This document shows positions 52,825-62,555 of a stretch of DNA of 64,000 bases, piece by piece. How positions within the stretch are numbered: the first letter of the stretch is position 1; every line of letters starts with the position of its first letter. This DNA is from Mucilaginibacter rigui. GTDB lineage: Bacteria > Bacteroidota > Bacteroidia > Sphingobacteriales > Sphingobacteriaceae. The stretch spans positions 558,001 to 622,000 of the forward strand of contig NZ_JACWMW010000002.1 in NCBI RefSeq assembly GCF_014773275.1. Direction: 5' to 3'. Position numbers and translations under genes: made by a program. The notes beneath the pieces were generated by a model that had not been told where the DNA came from, searched no databases, and saw nothing but the letters and a program-made list of their open reading frames with translations.

Positions 52825-53709
52825 ATGAAAGCATACATTTTTCCAGGGCAGGGTGCCCAATTCCCGGGGATGGGTAAAGACCTTTACGAGCAAAGCGATA
52901 AAGCCCGTGAATTATTTGAACAAGCCAATGAAATATTAGGTTTCCGTATTACGGATGTGATGTTTGATGGCACTGAAGAAGATCTGAAACAAACAAACGT
53001 AACCCAACCGGCAATTTTTCTGCACTCGGTAATACTGGCTAAAGTTTTGGGTGATGATTTTGCACCAGAAATGGTTGCCGGCCACTCATTGGGCGAGTTT
53101 TCATCATTAGTGGCCAGTGGAGCCTTATCTTTTGAAGATGGCCTGCGTTTGGTTGCCGCCCGTGCCAATGCCATGCAAAAAGCCTGCGAGATACAACCCG
53201 GCGCCATGGCTGCAATTTTAGCCCTTGATGATTTTACAGTTGAGGATATTTGCAAACGCTTAACAGACGTTGTTGTACCTGCAAATTATAACTGCCCCGG
53301 CCAGCTGGTAATATCAGGCACCGAAGCCGGTATTGATGCTGCCTGTATAAAAATGACTGAAGCAGGTGCAAAGCGCGCTTTAAAATTGAATGTTGGTGGG
53401 GCTTTCCACTCGCCGTTAATGGAAGCTGCCCGTGTTGAGCTGGAGGCTGCTATTGTAAATACTGAATTTAAAACACCCGTTTGCCCGGTATATCAAAATA
53501 TTGATGCAAAACCCTATACCGATATTGAAAAAATAAAACATAACCTGATAGCCCAGCTTACAGGCCCTGTACGCTGGACACAAACCGTTGAGCATATGCT
53601 CGAGGATGGTGCTACCTCATTTACCGAGGTTGGCCCGGGCAAGGTATTACAAGGGCTTGTAAAAAAGGTTAACCGCGATGTAGCTACAGCAAGCGCTGCA
53701 ATACAATAA
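52825..53709 (+). CDS. fabD: Malonyl-CoA:ACP transacylase
   Basis: FabD loads malonate onto acyl carrier protein for fatty acid synthesis. The protein is 294 residues from the ATG at 52825; the longer in-frame start at 52771 crosses the upstream hairpin and adds 18 non-conserved residues. Motifs: FPGQGAQFPGMG at the start, the nucleophile Ser88 in GHSLGEF, the catalytic His in GGAFHSPLM, and EVGPGKVLQGL near the end. It is monocistronic, with a terminator after it. Confidence 0.95.
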   Translation: MKAYIFPGQGAQFPGMGKDLYEQSDKARELFEQANEILGFRITDVMFDGTEEDLKQTNVTQPAIFLHSVILAKVLGDDFAPEMVAGHSLGEFSSLVASGALSFEDGLRLVAARANAMQKACEIQPGAMAAILALDDFTVEDICKRLTDVVVPANYNCPGQLVISGTEAGIDAACIKMTEAGAKRALKLNVGGAFHSPLMEAARVELEAAIVNTEFKTPVCPVYQNIDAKPYTDIEKIKHNLIAQLTGPVRWTQTVEHMLEDGATSFTEVGPGKVLQGLVKKVNRDVATASAAIQ

Positions 53710-53713
53710 TTAT

Positions 53714-53749
53714 AAGCCATCTGTTACCCAATGGATGGCTTTTATTTTT
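53714..53749 (+). terminator. Terminator of fabD
   Basis: aagccatc / gatggctt stem with a 12-base inner loop, then TTTATTTTTA, five bases after the fabD stop. Confidence 0.75.
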
Positions 53750-53775
53750 ACCAATGATTTAGCACCGATAACAAA

Positions 53776-56700
53776 TTGACAACCGCCGGAAAAATACGCG
53801 TATTACTGGGTTTACTGTTTGCCAGCTTGTTATTTACAGCAATTGTTGTTGAAAGAACTTACACGCCCGGAAATAACCTTATCCAAACTGCCAGGCTGTT
53901 AGAGAATAACCTGCACCGGAAAGAAAGCGTAGTGTATGACGCTATTAAAAACAGGCAGGTATTTAATGAAATTAAACAACTGCGCAACACCCCCGCCAAA
54001 GGCCTTGCTTATATTAACGAGTATACCGTTAAAAACGCCATCTGGATACTGGTTTATAAAGATAAACAACTCGATTTTTGGACCGGTGCAAAAATAATCC
54101 CCCAAAATGCAACCAAGTTAAAAGAAGGGTGCTCTTTTATAAAACAACCTAACGGGTATTACGAAACCATTAAGAAAACTGAGGGCAACGTATCGGTTAT
54201 ATTTTTTATTCCTGTAAAAACCAATTACCCCTTTACAAACGATTACCTGCAAAACGTATTCGCAAAAGACCTTACTATAGATCAAAACATTACCATTGCC
54301 GACTTTACAGACAAAAATGTTTACGCCGTACATGATATAAATAATGTTTACCTGTTCTCACTAAAATTAATTAAAGGCGTTAACCACCGGTTTTTTTATT
54401 TTGTAATAAGTTTTTGGCTTTTAGCCATTTTTACACTTTTTTTACTGGTAAATAATGTTGCACGCTACCTGGTTGGTAAAGGCTATATATATGGGGCATT
54501 AGTATTTCTATGCGGGTTTATTGTGTGCCTCAGGTTTGCAAACCTGCATTACGGCTGGCCTTATTTTACGCGCGAACTGCCGCTGTTTAATCCCAAATTA
54601 TATGCATCCTCGTCCTTATACCGTTCCCTGGGCGATCTTTGTATCAATATACTGATGATGTGCTGGGTTGTTATTTTTGCCTACGCCCATCGCACCAACC
54701 TTATTAAAAAGGTACCCGGCAAGGTAGTAAGCTATATCATTTTCACAGCGTGTTTGCTCTCTCTAATTCTTTTATCTACGCATTTATTGCAGGTTTTTTA
54801 TGGCCTGGTCATCAACTCCAAAATTAGTTTCGATGTAAACAATGTACTCAACTTATCAGTGTTTAGCCTGCTTGGCGTACTGATGCTTTGTTTTAGTTTC
54901 CTGATGTTTTTTTTGTTAACAGAGGTTGTACTTACCATTTGTTTTAAGCTTGATATACCTATCATGCAGCAGGCATTGCTGCTTGTTGTAAGCATAATTA
55001 TTACAACCGCCATAGTAACATATTACTGGGAGTTTAGCCTGTTTTATTTACTTTGGATGCTGATGATTTTGTTGAGGGGCTACGCCTTTTTATTCAACGA
55101 CCGTAAGTTCACGGCCACATCATTTATAAGTGTTATACTAATTTGTGCTGTAATAGCGTCTGTAAAACTTAACCATTTCGAATCTGTAAAAGAGCAAGAT
55201 CTGCGAAAAGTTTTGATACAACGCCTGGAAGTGCCTGATGATGTTATTGCTGATGGGATATTCAAAAAAATAGAGAAGCAAATAATTGTAGACCCGCTGC
55301 TTATCTCTTATTATAAAAGCGCCGACCATACTTCTGATTACCTGGAAACCCGTTTGCAAAAATTTTACTTTGACCGTTACCTGTCTAAATACGATTTTGA
55401 GGTACATGAGTATGATACCGCCGACCAACCCATATCGCTTGATAAGAACTATACGCTTGATGTATTCAAGGATATGGTGGTGTACAGTTCATTTAAAGTG
55501 TCTGATTATTTTTACAGGCAAAACGAATCCTTCGGGTTTCAAAGCTATTTTGCCATACTGCCTGTTATGGATGGCGCTAAAAAATTAGGTACTATAGTTG
55601 TAGAGCTGAAGTCAAAACCATTGCTTGCCGCCGGCAGCTTCCCCGACCTGCTGGTGGATAAAGAAGTTAAGGGCAACAGCGAAGAGTTTAAAAATTATTC
55701 GTTTGCGTTTTATACCGATAATATACTCATTGGGCAAAGCGGAACCTACGTTTACAGCATTCGTAACAACGAGTTTAAAGGAGAACTAAAAAAGTACACT
55801 ACACAAACCACGCAAAGTGTTAAGCATGGCTTTACCGATAAGTTTACCACCTTTAATCATTTACTGTACAAACCCGCCAACCGAAATCTCATTGTGGTAA
55901 GCCAGGAAAGCAATGTGCTGCTGGCAAATATTACGGCGTTAACATTCTTCTTTGTAGTGTTGCTGGCATTTAGTGCCATAATATTATTGATAAGGTTGAT
56001 ATGGATAAGGGTACGCATATTTAACGTAAGTAATAATCGCATCAAATGGAGCTTTAGAATAAGTTTCGACAGGATATTGTACAAAACACGGATCCAGTTT
56101 TCGATGATATTTGCGGTTGTTATAACGCTTATACTTGTTGGTATAATCACTTTTGTATCCATAAGCACCCAATACCAGGCGCAACAGGATAAGATCATCC
56201 GCAACAAAATAATGCAGATTACGGCAGCTTTTGAGGCCGGGCCTATTAATAATATTACAAACATTAGCGAGGATAGTAAGATGCGGTTTGAAGAACTGGC
56301 CAAAACCTACTCTGCCGATCTTTCTTTGTATGACCTTAACGGGGGCCTGCTGTTTTCTACACAGCCTAAAATTTATGATTATGGCTTGCTATGCAGGCAA
56401 ATGAACGCACGTGCATTTATTTCATTAAGTGGGGCGCAAAGTTCTGAAGTGCTAAACGAAGAGAAGATAGGCCTGCTTACCTATAAAGCAGCTTATACCC
56501 CCATTAGGGATGTGAAACACCAAACCATCGCCTACCTTCAACTACCTTACTTTGCCAATGCCGCCGATTACACCGAGCGAATAGGCTCGCTGCTAAACAT
56601 TATGATAAATGTTTATGCACTGGTATTTATAGCTATTGGGCTGTTTGCGGTAATTATTGCGCGACAGATAACTGCGCCACTAAATTTTATACAGTACAAT

Positions 56701-57519
56701 TTAAGTAAAACCATTTACGGTAAAAAGAATGAGCCCATAAAATGGGAGCGTAATGACGAAATTGGGGCACTTGTAAAAGAATATAACAACATGATAGCTG
56801 CGCTGGAGAACAGCGCCCAAAAGCTTGCCCAGTCTGAGCGTGAGACCGCCTGGCGCGAGATGGCAAAGCAGGTGGCCCATGAGATAAAAAACCCGCTTAC
56901 GCCGCTTAAATTGGGCTTACAGTTGCTTGATAAATCATGGAAGGATAAAGACCCTAAGTTTGATCAGAAGTTTGAGCGTTTCAGTAAATCATTTGTTGAG
57001 CAGATAGAGAGCCTGTCATCTATCGCGTCAGAGTTTTCGGCATTTGCAAAAATGCCCGATACCCGTATCGAGAAGATCTCGATATTTGAGATACTGAACC
57101 AGGCCGTTACCATATTTAAACAAATGGATAATGTTAACATAAGCTACCAACCCCCTGCCGATCCGTTTATTGTAAGCGCTGACCGCGACCAGTTGCTGCG
57201 CTGCTTTAATAACTTGTTAAAAAATGCTATTGAAGCCGCGCATCAGGAGACCAATTGCTTAATTGATATTAATTACCTTATTACCACCAAAAATATACTG
57301 CTTACTATAAAGGATAACGGCAACGGCATACCCGAAAGCATGCGCGAAAAAATATTTGAGCCAAACTTTACCACCAAAAGTTCGGGTACGGGGCTTGGCC
57401 TTGCCTTCGTAAAAAACTCAATAGAAAACGCTAACGGTAAGGTTTGGTTTGAAACCACAATTGATGTTGGTACAACATTTTACCTAAGCTTCCCAGCAGC
57501 GGGCGAGGAAATGGTGTAG
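53776..57519 (+). CDS. Very large NtrY-like sensor histidine kinase
   Basis: This is a membrane sensor kinase of 1247 residues. The N-terminus has a membrane helix (about 10-25), a periplasmic domain (about 30-205) and a cluster of seven or more helices (about 210-460). A second extracytoplasmic domain (to about 715), helices, a third outside domain and a final helix at about 940-965 follow. HAMP comes next, then HisKA with the phospho-accepting H1035 in AHEIKNPLTPLK, and HATPase (NLLKNAIEA, DNGNGIPES, GTGLGLAFVKN). The start is a TTG, the only usable start after the in-frame stop at 53755. No response regulator gene is adjacent. Confidence 0.9.
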   Translation: MTTAGKIRVLLGLLFASLLFTAIVVERTYTPGNNLIQTARLLENNLHRKESVVYDAIKNRQVFNEIKQLRNTPAKGLAYINEYTVKNAIWILVYKDKQLDFWTGAKIIPQNATKLKEGCSFIKQPNGYYETIKKTEGNVSVIFFIPVKTNYPFTNDYLQNVFAKDLTIDQNITIADFTDKNVYAVHDINNVYLFSLKLIKGVNHRFFYFVISFWLLAIFTLFLLVNNVARYLVGKGYIYGALVFLCGFIVCLRFANLHYGWPYFTRELPLFNPKLYASSSLYRSLGDLCINILMMCWVVIFAYAHRTNLIKKVPGKVVSYIIFTACLLSLILLSTHLLQVFYGLVINSKISFDVNNVLNLSVFSLLGVLMLCFSFLMFFLLTEVVLTICFKLDIPIMQQALLLVVSIIITTAIVTYYWEFSLFYLLWMLMILLRGYAFLFNDRKFTATSFISVILICAVIASVKLNHFESVKEQDLRKVLIQRLEVPDDVIADGIFKKIEKQIIVDPLLISYYKSADHTSDYLETRLQKFYFDRYLSKYDFEVHEYDTADQPISLDKNYTLDVFKDMVVYSSFKVSDYFYRQNESFGFQSYFAILPVMDGAKKLGTIVVELKSKPLLAAGSFPDLLVDKEVKGNSEEFKNYSFAFYTDNILIGQSGTYVYSIRNNEFKGELKKYTTQTTQSVKHGFTDKFTTFNHLLYKPANRNLIVVSQESNVLLANITALTFFFVVLLAFSAIILLIRLIWIRVRIFNVSNNRIKWSFRISFDRILYKTRIQFSMIFAVVITLILVGIITFVSISTQYQAQQDKIIRNKIMQITAAFEAGPINNITNISEDSKMRFEELAKTYSADLSLYDLNGGLLFSTQPKIYDYGLLCRQMNARAFISLSGAQSSEVLNEEKIGLLTYKAAYTPIRDVKHQTIAYLQLPYFANAADYTERIGSLLNIMINVYALVFIAIGLFAVIIARQITAPLNFIQYNLSKTIYGKKNEPIKWERNDEIGALVKEYNNMIAALENSAQKLAQSERETAWREMAKQVAHEIKNPLTPLKLGLQLLDKSWKDKDPKFDQKFERFSKSFVEQIESLSSIASEFSAFAKMPDTRIEKISIFEILNQAVTIFKQMDNVNISYQPPADPFIVSADRDQLLRCFNNLLKNAIEAAHQETNCLIDINYLITTKNILLTIKDNGNGIPESMREKIFEPNFTTKSSGTGLGLAFVKNSIENANGKVWFETTIDVGTTFYLSFPAAGEEMV

Positions 57520-58023
57520 CTTTAACCGATGTCATGTTGAATTTGTTTCAGCACCTCAAGTGCTAAGTTAAGCTATCCCTTTTATAACTATGTCATTGTG
57601 CGCGTAGCAATCTCTTCAGATCGATAACACTCATGCTAAGTGTACTACTATAATTAACCGGCCCGCTCAATTGCCGCGGGATGGCTGTTAGTTTTTCGTG
57701 GTTGTTTGTTTTTTAAAGGTACTGGGCTTCGCTGTATGTCTTGATACAAAGTAACCAAAAAATCAAGTCAGTAAAAAGGTTTGTTTGCCACACATAGCCT
57801 TTGCACTGCAAACCGCGTAACCCCCCGGGCTGGAATCTTTTGCCCTGTTACGCTTGCCCGCTACTTCTGCAAAAGTTCCTATGCCCCTGCCATGCACCAG
57901 GCCACCACTGTTTTGCCCGCTTTCGTCCAAAGCTGTTTTGCTGACCCGGGGCTGTGCAGGGAGGAAAAGAAACAAAAAAGCCCCCCGACACATCGGGAGG
58001 CTTTAAATATCTGTTGGGGCTTG
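57520..58023. other. 504-base gene-free region with repeat remnants
   Basis: Between the kinase and the convergent coiled-coil gene. It holds words of known-type Bacteroidota repeats (tttcagcacctc near 57547; one arm of the 21.0-kb element at 57585-57615) and a ccgc/gcgg dyad near 57660-57685. The terminator at 57976-58005 closes it. An apparent ORF crossing into the next gene on the other strand is not believable. Confidence 0.5.
57976..58005 (-). terminator. Terminator of the coiled-coil protein gene
   Basis: On the minus strand, an aaagcctcccga / tcggggggcttt stem (one G-U) with loop tgtg is followed by six T. It begins 19 bases after the stop codon. Confidence 0.8.
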
Positions 58024-58947
58024 TTATTTAAGGGTTATACTGGTTTTGCCCATAGTATATCCATCGGCATATAATAGCACAGTGTAGGTGCCTTTTTGGA
58101 ATGGAGCAGGGTTTATCCAGTCGATCGTATAACCGCTGCCATCGTCCCTAAAATCAATTGATGTTTTGTAAGTGTATTGCAGGTCCTGGCTATCGGCATT
58201 GAATGTGCCCGAGTCTGTTTGGGTAATCAGGTTTCCGGTTGGGTCAATAATACGTACATATACATCATGCAGGCCTTTTTCGGCAACGGCATTGGTGGCA
58301 ACCGTAAAGTTTATCTTTATCTTTTGAGCCTGCTTAGCCTTGGTAACGTCGCTTTCTTTTCCGCTGTTTTTTACTTTATAAGCAACCACATTGGCTGTAG
58401 CTACTTTAATGGCCGATGCTACCTTCACCTTGGTGTCCAGTTCCTGGTTCTTTTGTTCCAAATCTGTAGCTTTTTGGCTAACAGTGGCCAGGTTGTTTTT
58501 TAAAGTATCGCGTTCGGTAGCCAGTGTGGTGTTCTGTTTTTTAAGCTCCTCAATATCGGCGGTGTATTTGGTAACAAAATACCTTAGTTGTTTAATATCC
58601 TCCTGCGCTTTGCCCAGTTCGGCAACGGTAAGCTTACCTTTGGCCAGCTCGCTTCTAAGTACGCGTATTTTTAAGCGTAACGAATCATTTTTGGCTTGCA
58701 TAGCTGCCGACATTTTTGCACGGCCTGCATTTACCTGTTCTATTTGTGCTTCAAGGCTGTCCAGTTCAGTTTGTAACCTTGTTTTTTCGTCGTTCTGGTA
58801 AACTACCTTTATGTCCGATTTGTTCTTTTGTGTGTAGAGGTAAACATCGGTACCCAATAATGCAACCACAACAGCTATTAAAAAGTAAATTACATTCGAA
58901 TTTTTTTTGGGTTGCTGCGGTTGGTTATCTGTTGGTTGGTATTCCAT
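58024..58947 (-). CDS. Membrane-anchored coiled-coil protein
   Basis: The protein has 307 residues. A Pro/Gln-rich cytoplasmic tail (1-17) precedes one membrane helix (about 18-37). A long coiled coil (about 50-175) with heptad-like Leu/Gln/Glu patterns follows, then a beta-rich C-terminal domain (about 195-307) with GLHDVYVRIIDPTGNLIT. I recognise no named family, although similar proteins are common in Bacteroidota. It could span the periplasm as a scaffold; this is inference. It is divergent from the glycoside hydrolase gene. Confidence 0.78.
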   Translation of the reverse strand: MEYQPTDNQPQQPKKNSNVIYFLIAVVVALLGTDVYLYTQKNKSDIKVVYQNDEKTRLQTELDSLEAQIEQVNAGRAKMSAAMQAKNDSLRLKIRVLRSELAKGKLTVAELGKAQEDIKQLRYFVTKYTADIEELKKQNTTLATERDTLKNNLATVSQKATDLEQKNQELDTKVKVASAIKVATANVVAYKVKNSGKESDVTKAKQAQKIKINFTVATNAVAEKGLHDVYVRIIDPTGNLITQTDSGTFNADSQDLQYTYKTSIDFRDDGSGYTIDWINPAPFQKGTYTVLLYADGYTMGKTSITLK

Positions 58948-59172
58948 AGTAATTATTTAAAGGTTATGATAATTTAACGGGTTGCTAACCTATTAAGGCT
59001 ATCTTTCTTTTTTTAATATCTAAATAAATATAGGCAAAAAACTAACATAACGTAGTAAAAAGCCCGTTGTTTGCACTTATAATGGTGCAGGCTAAAATAA
59101 GTACAATATGATTAAAACACAAAATAGGCGTAATTATTATACTAATACTAAAACTGCTTAGTTGTGAGTTTA

Positions 59173-59180
59173 TATCTTTG
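59173..59180 (+). promoter_or_regulatory. -7 element of the glycoside hydrolase gene
   Basis: TATCTTTG fits TAnnTTTG and ends 29 bases before the start codon. No TTG at a correct distance upstream. Confidence 0.4.
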
Positions 59181-59209
59181 AGGCTTTAAAAAAACAAAAT
59201 ATTCGCTTA

Positions 59210-60757
59210 ATGCAATTATACAGATACCTGCTTACTACACTTTGCTTTTCAATTATATTTTCCCTGTCTATAGCCCAAACAGTTGCACCAGAAGAGGTTA
59301 CGCCAACACAGCCTAAACGAGAGTTTAGGGGCGTTTGGATTGCAACCGTAGTAAACCTTGACTGGCCAACCAATACAAGGGCAACTGCCGAAAATCAAAA
59401 AAAAGAACTTGCAGAAGAGTTAAACATTCATCAGCAAAACGGTATCAATGCTATCATGTTTCAGGTTAGGCCTGCCGCAGATGCGCTTTACGCCAAAAGC
59501 CGCGAACCATGGTCAAAATATTTAACCGGTAAACAAGGGCAGTACCCGGGTTACGATCCGCTTGAATTTGCTACTACCGAAGCCCACAAACGCGGCATGG
59601 AACTGCATGCCTGGTTTAACCCTTACCGCGCTACTTTTGATAATAAATTTTGGACGCTGGCGCCAGAGCATATTACCCGTACCAAACCCGAGTGGTTTTT
59701 TATTTACGATGGTATAAAGCTTTTTAACCCGGGCTTGCCCGAGGTGCGTGAGTATATTGTACAAGTGATACTGGATGTGGTAAAAAATTACGATGTTGAC
59801 GGCATACACATGGACGACTACTTTTATCCATACCCGGTTAGGGGCCAGGTAATACAGGATGCCGATACTTATGCTAAATACGGGCAGGATTTTGATAATA
59901 TAAAAGACTGGCGACGCGATAACGTTGATAAGCTGGTACATATGCTGGCTGATAGTATTCATAAATATAAGCCTAATATGAAGTTCGGCATCAGCCCGTT
60001 TGGCATATGGGCCAACAAAAGCCAGCATCCCGATGGCTCGGCCACAAACGGGGGATCATCATATATTGAGAACTTTGCCGATACCCGCAAATGGATGCAG
60101 GAGGGCTGGATAGATTATATTAATCCGCAGATATACTGGCACATTGGTAATCGCGCCGCATCATTTGATACCTTGTTAAATTGGTGGAGCAATAATACCT
60201 ACAACAGGCATTTATATATTGGCCAGGCACCCTATCGTTTTTATGAACTACGCAGCCCGGCTTTTAAAAACCCATCAGAGATACCAAACCAGATACGCAT
60301 GATACGTGCTAACCCGCGTGTGCAGGGCAGCGTATTCTTCAGGTCGCAATCGCTTATAGGGAATGCCAACCATTTGGCAGATAGCCTGAGGAAAGATTTT
60401 TACCGTTACCCGGCGTTGCCGCCGCAAATGCTTTGGCTTGATTCTATCCCCCCAAATGCGCCACAAAATTTTATAGCACATACCGAAAACAAAGGTGTAA
60501 TGCTTAAATGGCAGGCCCCATTACCGGCAAGCGATAACGAACCGGTTTATGGCTATGTGATATACCGTTTCCAGGAGAATGAGAAATTTGATTTGGGCGA
60601 CCCTAAGAACATACTGCACATACAATACGATACCACGGCCTTTTATATGGATAGCAATGTGAAACCGGGCCAAACTTATTTTTACGTAATAACCGCTATA
60701 GACAGGCTAAAGAATGAAAGCGAACGCTCACCTACTATGGCAATAACTGTTCAATAA
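59210..60757 (+). CDS. GHL10-type glycoside hydrolase family protein (DUF187/YngK)
   Basis: This is an exported sugar-cleaving enzyme candidate of 515 residues. The signal peptide ends near SLSIAQ (23). The family start EFRGVWIATVVNLDWP, then FQVRPAADALY, GMELHAWFNPYRA and GIHMDDYFYPYP mark the TIM-barrel with acidic catalytic residues (DD of MDDYF). The last 90 residues are a fibronectin type III-like domain (PPNAPQNFIAHTENKGVMLKWQAP). Substrate is unknown; relatives act on envelope or peptidoglycan sugars. It is convergent with the next gene, three bases apart. Confidence 0.88.
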   Translation: MQLYRYLLTTLCFSIIFSLSIAQTVAPEEVTPTQPKREFRGVWIATVVNLDWPTNTRATAENQKKELAEELNIHQQNGINAIMFQVRPAADALYAKSREPWSKYLTGKQGQYPGYDPLEFATTEAHKRGMELHAWFNPYRATFDNKFWTLAPEHITRTKPEWFFIYDGIKLFNPGLPEVREYIVQVILDVVKNYDVDGIHMDDYFYPYPVRGQVIQDADTYAKYGQDFDNIKDWRRDNVDKLVHMLADSIHKYKPNMKFGISPFGIWANKSQHPDGSATNGGSSYIENFADTRKWMQEGWIDYINPQIYWHIGNRAASFDTLLNWWSNNTYNRHLYIGQAPYRFYELRSPAFKNPSEIPNQIRMIRANPRVQGSVFFRSQSLIGNANHLADSLRKDFYRYPALPPQMLWLDSIPPNAPQNFIAHTENKGVMLKWQAPLPASDNEPVYGYVIYRFQENEKFDLGDPKNILHIQYDTTAFYMDSNVKPGQTYFYVITAIDRLKNESERSPTMAITVQ

Positions 60758-60760
60758 AGC

Positions 60761-61552
60761 TTATACATTAATAAGCCCGCGGGCAGCGAGTTTATCCAGG
60801 TAGGTATTGATCTCGCTATCGCCCATGCCATAAATTTTATCTGCGCTCCAAAAGGCAGCGTATATTTCAGGCTTGGTTTTGGTGCCATTTATATATATAT
60901 CAAGCAATGTTTGCTCAATATAATTTAAACCATCTGTATTGCTATGCAGCCGCTTTAAATGCGCTTGCATAGCAGGTTTAAGGCAGTGCATATTACCCCA
61001 GAAGGCTGTAGTGTTTATCCACTCCTGCAGCTTAGCCGCATCGCCGGCAACATAAAGGTCCCAGGCTTCAGTGGCCAATTCAAAATCGTATTCGCCAAGC
61101 TGTACACGGATGTTATCGTATAGGCCTTCCAGTTGCTCATTATCCAATTGACCCATGCCGCGAAAATCAGAAACATCTGACACTTCTGTTGGGCATATCA
61201 GGTATACCGAAGGGCCGGACAGGTTGGTTTTTTGCGAAAGCAACATCATTACGCCCAGCAGGTTTACCTGGCAATGCAGGTCAAATTCAAACCAAAGGTT
61301 TATCTCTTCATACGGCTGGCTAAATTTCTCCAGTTGCGTTACAATATTATCGTGGTAGTGTTCGGGGGTATCATCAAAGGTTTTGCAAATAAAATCCGAT
61401 CGCTGTTGCCAAAAGGCCGCAGCCTCAATGTTTTCAGACACGGGGCCTTCTGATAATACCTCGCGCCAAACCAGTACATCGCCATTAATGCCTGTTTGTT
61501 CAAAAACGTTTAAAGTGGCACCGCCATTAAGTACGTGGAGTATCGGGCTCAT
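60761..61552 (-). CDS. DUF1835 domain protein
   Basis: This is a cytosolic protein of 263 residues from the ATG at 61552 (MSPILHVLNGG); an in-frame ATG at 61585 is less likely. The N-terminal part, HVLNGGATLNVFEQTGINGDVLVWREVLSEGPV, is typical of DUF1835. The LNLWF... LLGVMMLL-like stretch and the C-terminal winged-helix-like part (about 205-263) match the accompanying domain. The family's function is not known. Confidence 0.8.
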   Translation of the reverse strand: MSPILHVLNGGATLNVFEQTGINGDVLVWREVLSEGPVSENIEAAAFWQQRSDFICKTFDDTPEHYHDNIVTQLEKFSQPYEEINLWFEFDLHCQVNLLGVMMLLSQKTNLSGPSVYLICPTEVSDVSDFRGMGQLDNEQLEGLYDNIRVQLGEYDFELATEAWDLYVAGDAAKLQEWINTTAFWGNMHCLKPAMQAHLKRLHSNTDGLNYIEQTLLDIYINGTKTKPEIYAAFWSADKIYGMGDSEINTYLDKLAARGLINV

Positions 61553-61634
61553 AGGATATGTTTTATACAGAACGTATAGCCACAACTAAAGTGTGGCGTT
61601 TTAGCTTTTAAAACTTGCGGCAGATAAACACCTG

Positions 61635-61841
61635 TTAAACCGATGCCTTTTCCTGCTTTTTTGTGTAGATGAAGATCAAAGCAATACCGATAGCAAACAT
61701 TACCACCGATATAGATGCTAATACAATGCGCCAGGTTTCATGCTGGTCTATCCCTTTTATGATGCTATTAATGCCTATTATTATCATCCCAATAAATATG
61801 AATAGCGAAGGCAGTAGTTTTTGACGTGGTGTTTTTTCCAT
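61635..61841 (-). CDS. Small two-helix membrane protein
   Basis: The protein has 68 residues: basic start (MEKTPRQKLLPSL), two membrane helices at about 11-26 and 39-59, and a short Lys-rich end (YTKKQEKASV). It has no recognised family. It lies between DUF1835 and an unknown gene on the same strand, 11 bases after the latter, so the two could be co-transcribed. Confidence 0.65.
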   Translation of the reverse strand: MEKTPRQKLLPSLFIFIGMIIIGINSIIKGIDQHETWRIVLASISVVMFAIGIALIFIYTKKQEKASV

Positions 61842-61852
61842 ATCCTAAGTTA

Positions 61853-62455
61853 TTAAATATATGGTTTATATGCATACTTTCTTCCTTTAATTCTTCCACC
61901 GCCACATTCACCATTTTCAGAAATATGGAAACCGCATTGTGCAATATTTTCATTGAATGCCAAATCGATTTTTTTATTTAACGTATGAAAATGTAAATTA
62001 CCGTATTGGCACACGCTGCCTATGAAAGTAAATTCAGGGTTGCTAAAATGTACATAGTTTACAATACTATTGCCCCTTACCAACCAGTATAAGTGCTTTA
62101 TAAATTCAGATACCCTGGTTGATGGCACATTTATTCCTCCAATGAAATGCCCATCCAGCTTGTTTTCCTTAAAGTATATTATTCCTTGCGTTATTGGTTT
62201 ATACTCATTATCCTGATATACCCAAGGTGTCTTTGTATCTCCCAAAAAGTTTAACTCTTTACAACACAAAGTTTCGACTAAACTTTGTGTTGCTTTTGCT
62301 AAATTATTACCCAGGCCTATATCAGACTTATGCTCAACATATAAAACATAACCAGCGTAAACTTCCGGGAAATGAAATATATTTCTTTGTTCACTTGCTG
62401 TTGGAAAATCAGGATACTTTTCCAGAAACTTCTTTCGGCCTATTTTGGTCAACAT
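61853..62455 (-). CDS. Hypothetical soluble protein, 200 residues
   Basis: I do not recognise this protein. No signal peptide or membrane segment is seen. It contains aromatic-rich strands (EVYAGYVLYVEHKSD, GQYGNLHFHTLN-type) and four cysteines. The C-terminus is rich in Gly, Lys and Tyr (GECGGGRIKGRKYAYKPYI). The coding DNA looks more AT-rich than its neighbours, which may point to recent acquisition. It may form an operon with the small membrane protein downstream. Confidence 0.6.
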   Translation of the reverse strand: MLTKIGRKKFLEKYPDFPTASEQRNIFHFPEVYAGYVLYVEHKSDIGLGNNLAKATQSLVETLCCKELNFLGDTKTPWVYQDNEYKPITQGIIYFKENKLDGHFIGGINVPSTRVSEFIKHLYWLVRGNSIVNYVHFSNPEFTFIGSVCQYGNLHFHTLNKKIDLAFNENIAQCGFHISENGECGGGRIKGRKYAYKPYI

Positions 62456-62555
62456 TCTTAGCTGTTTCTCTATTCTTTAAAAGCACTATGCTCATATCAT
62501 TAATTACTGTCTTTTACATTTGATTACACCACAACAATAAAGTTACACCTTTAAA

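Noticed and set aside
53776..57519. Whether the giant kinase is two fused or frameshifted genes
   Set aside because: The frame is open throughout, and the membrane, HAMP, HisKA and HATPase parts follow in normal order, so I treat it as one protein.
57781..58074. 97-residue plus-strand reading frame with cysteines (MFATHSLCTANR...)
   Set aside because: It runs through repeat-like sequence and the terminator at 57976-58005, then overlaps the end of the convergent coiled-coil gene. Composition is that of translated repeat DNA.
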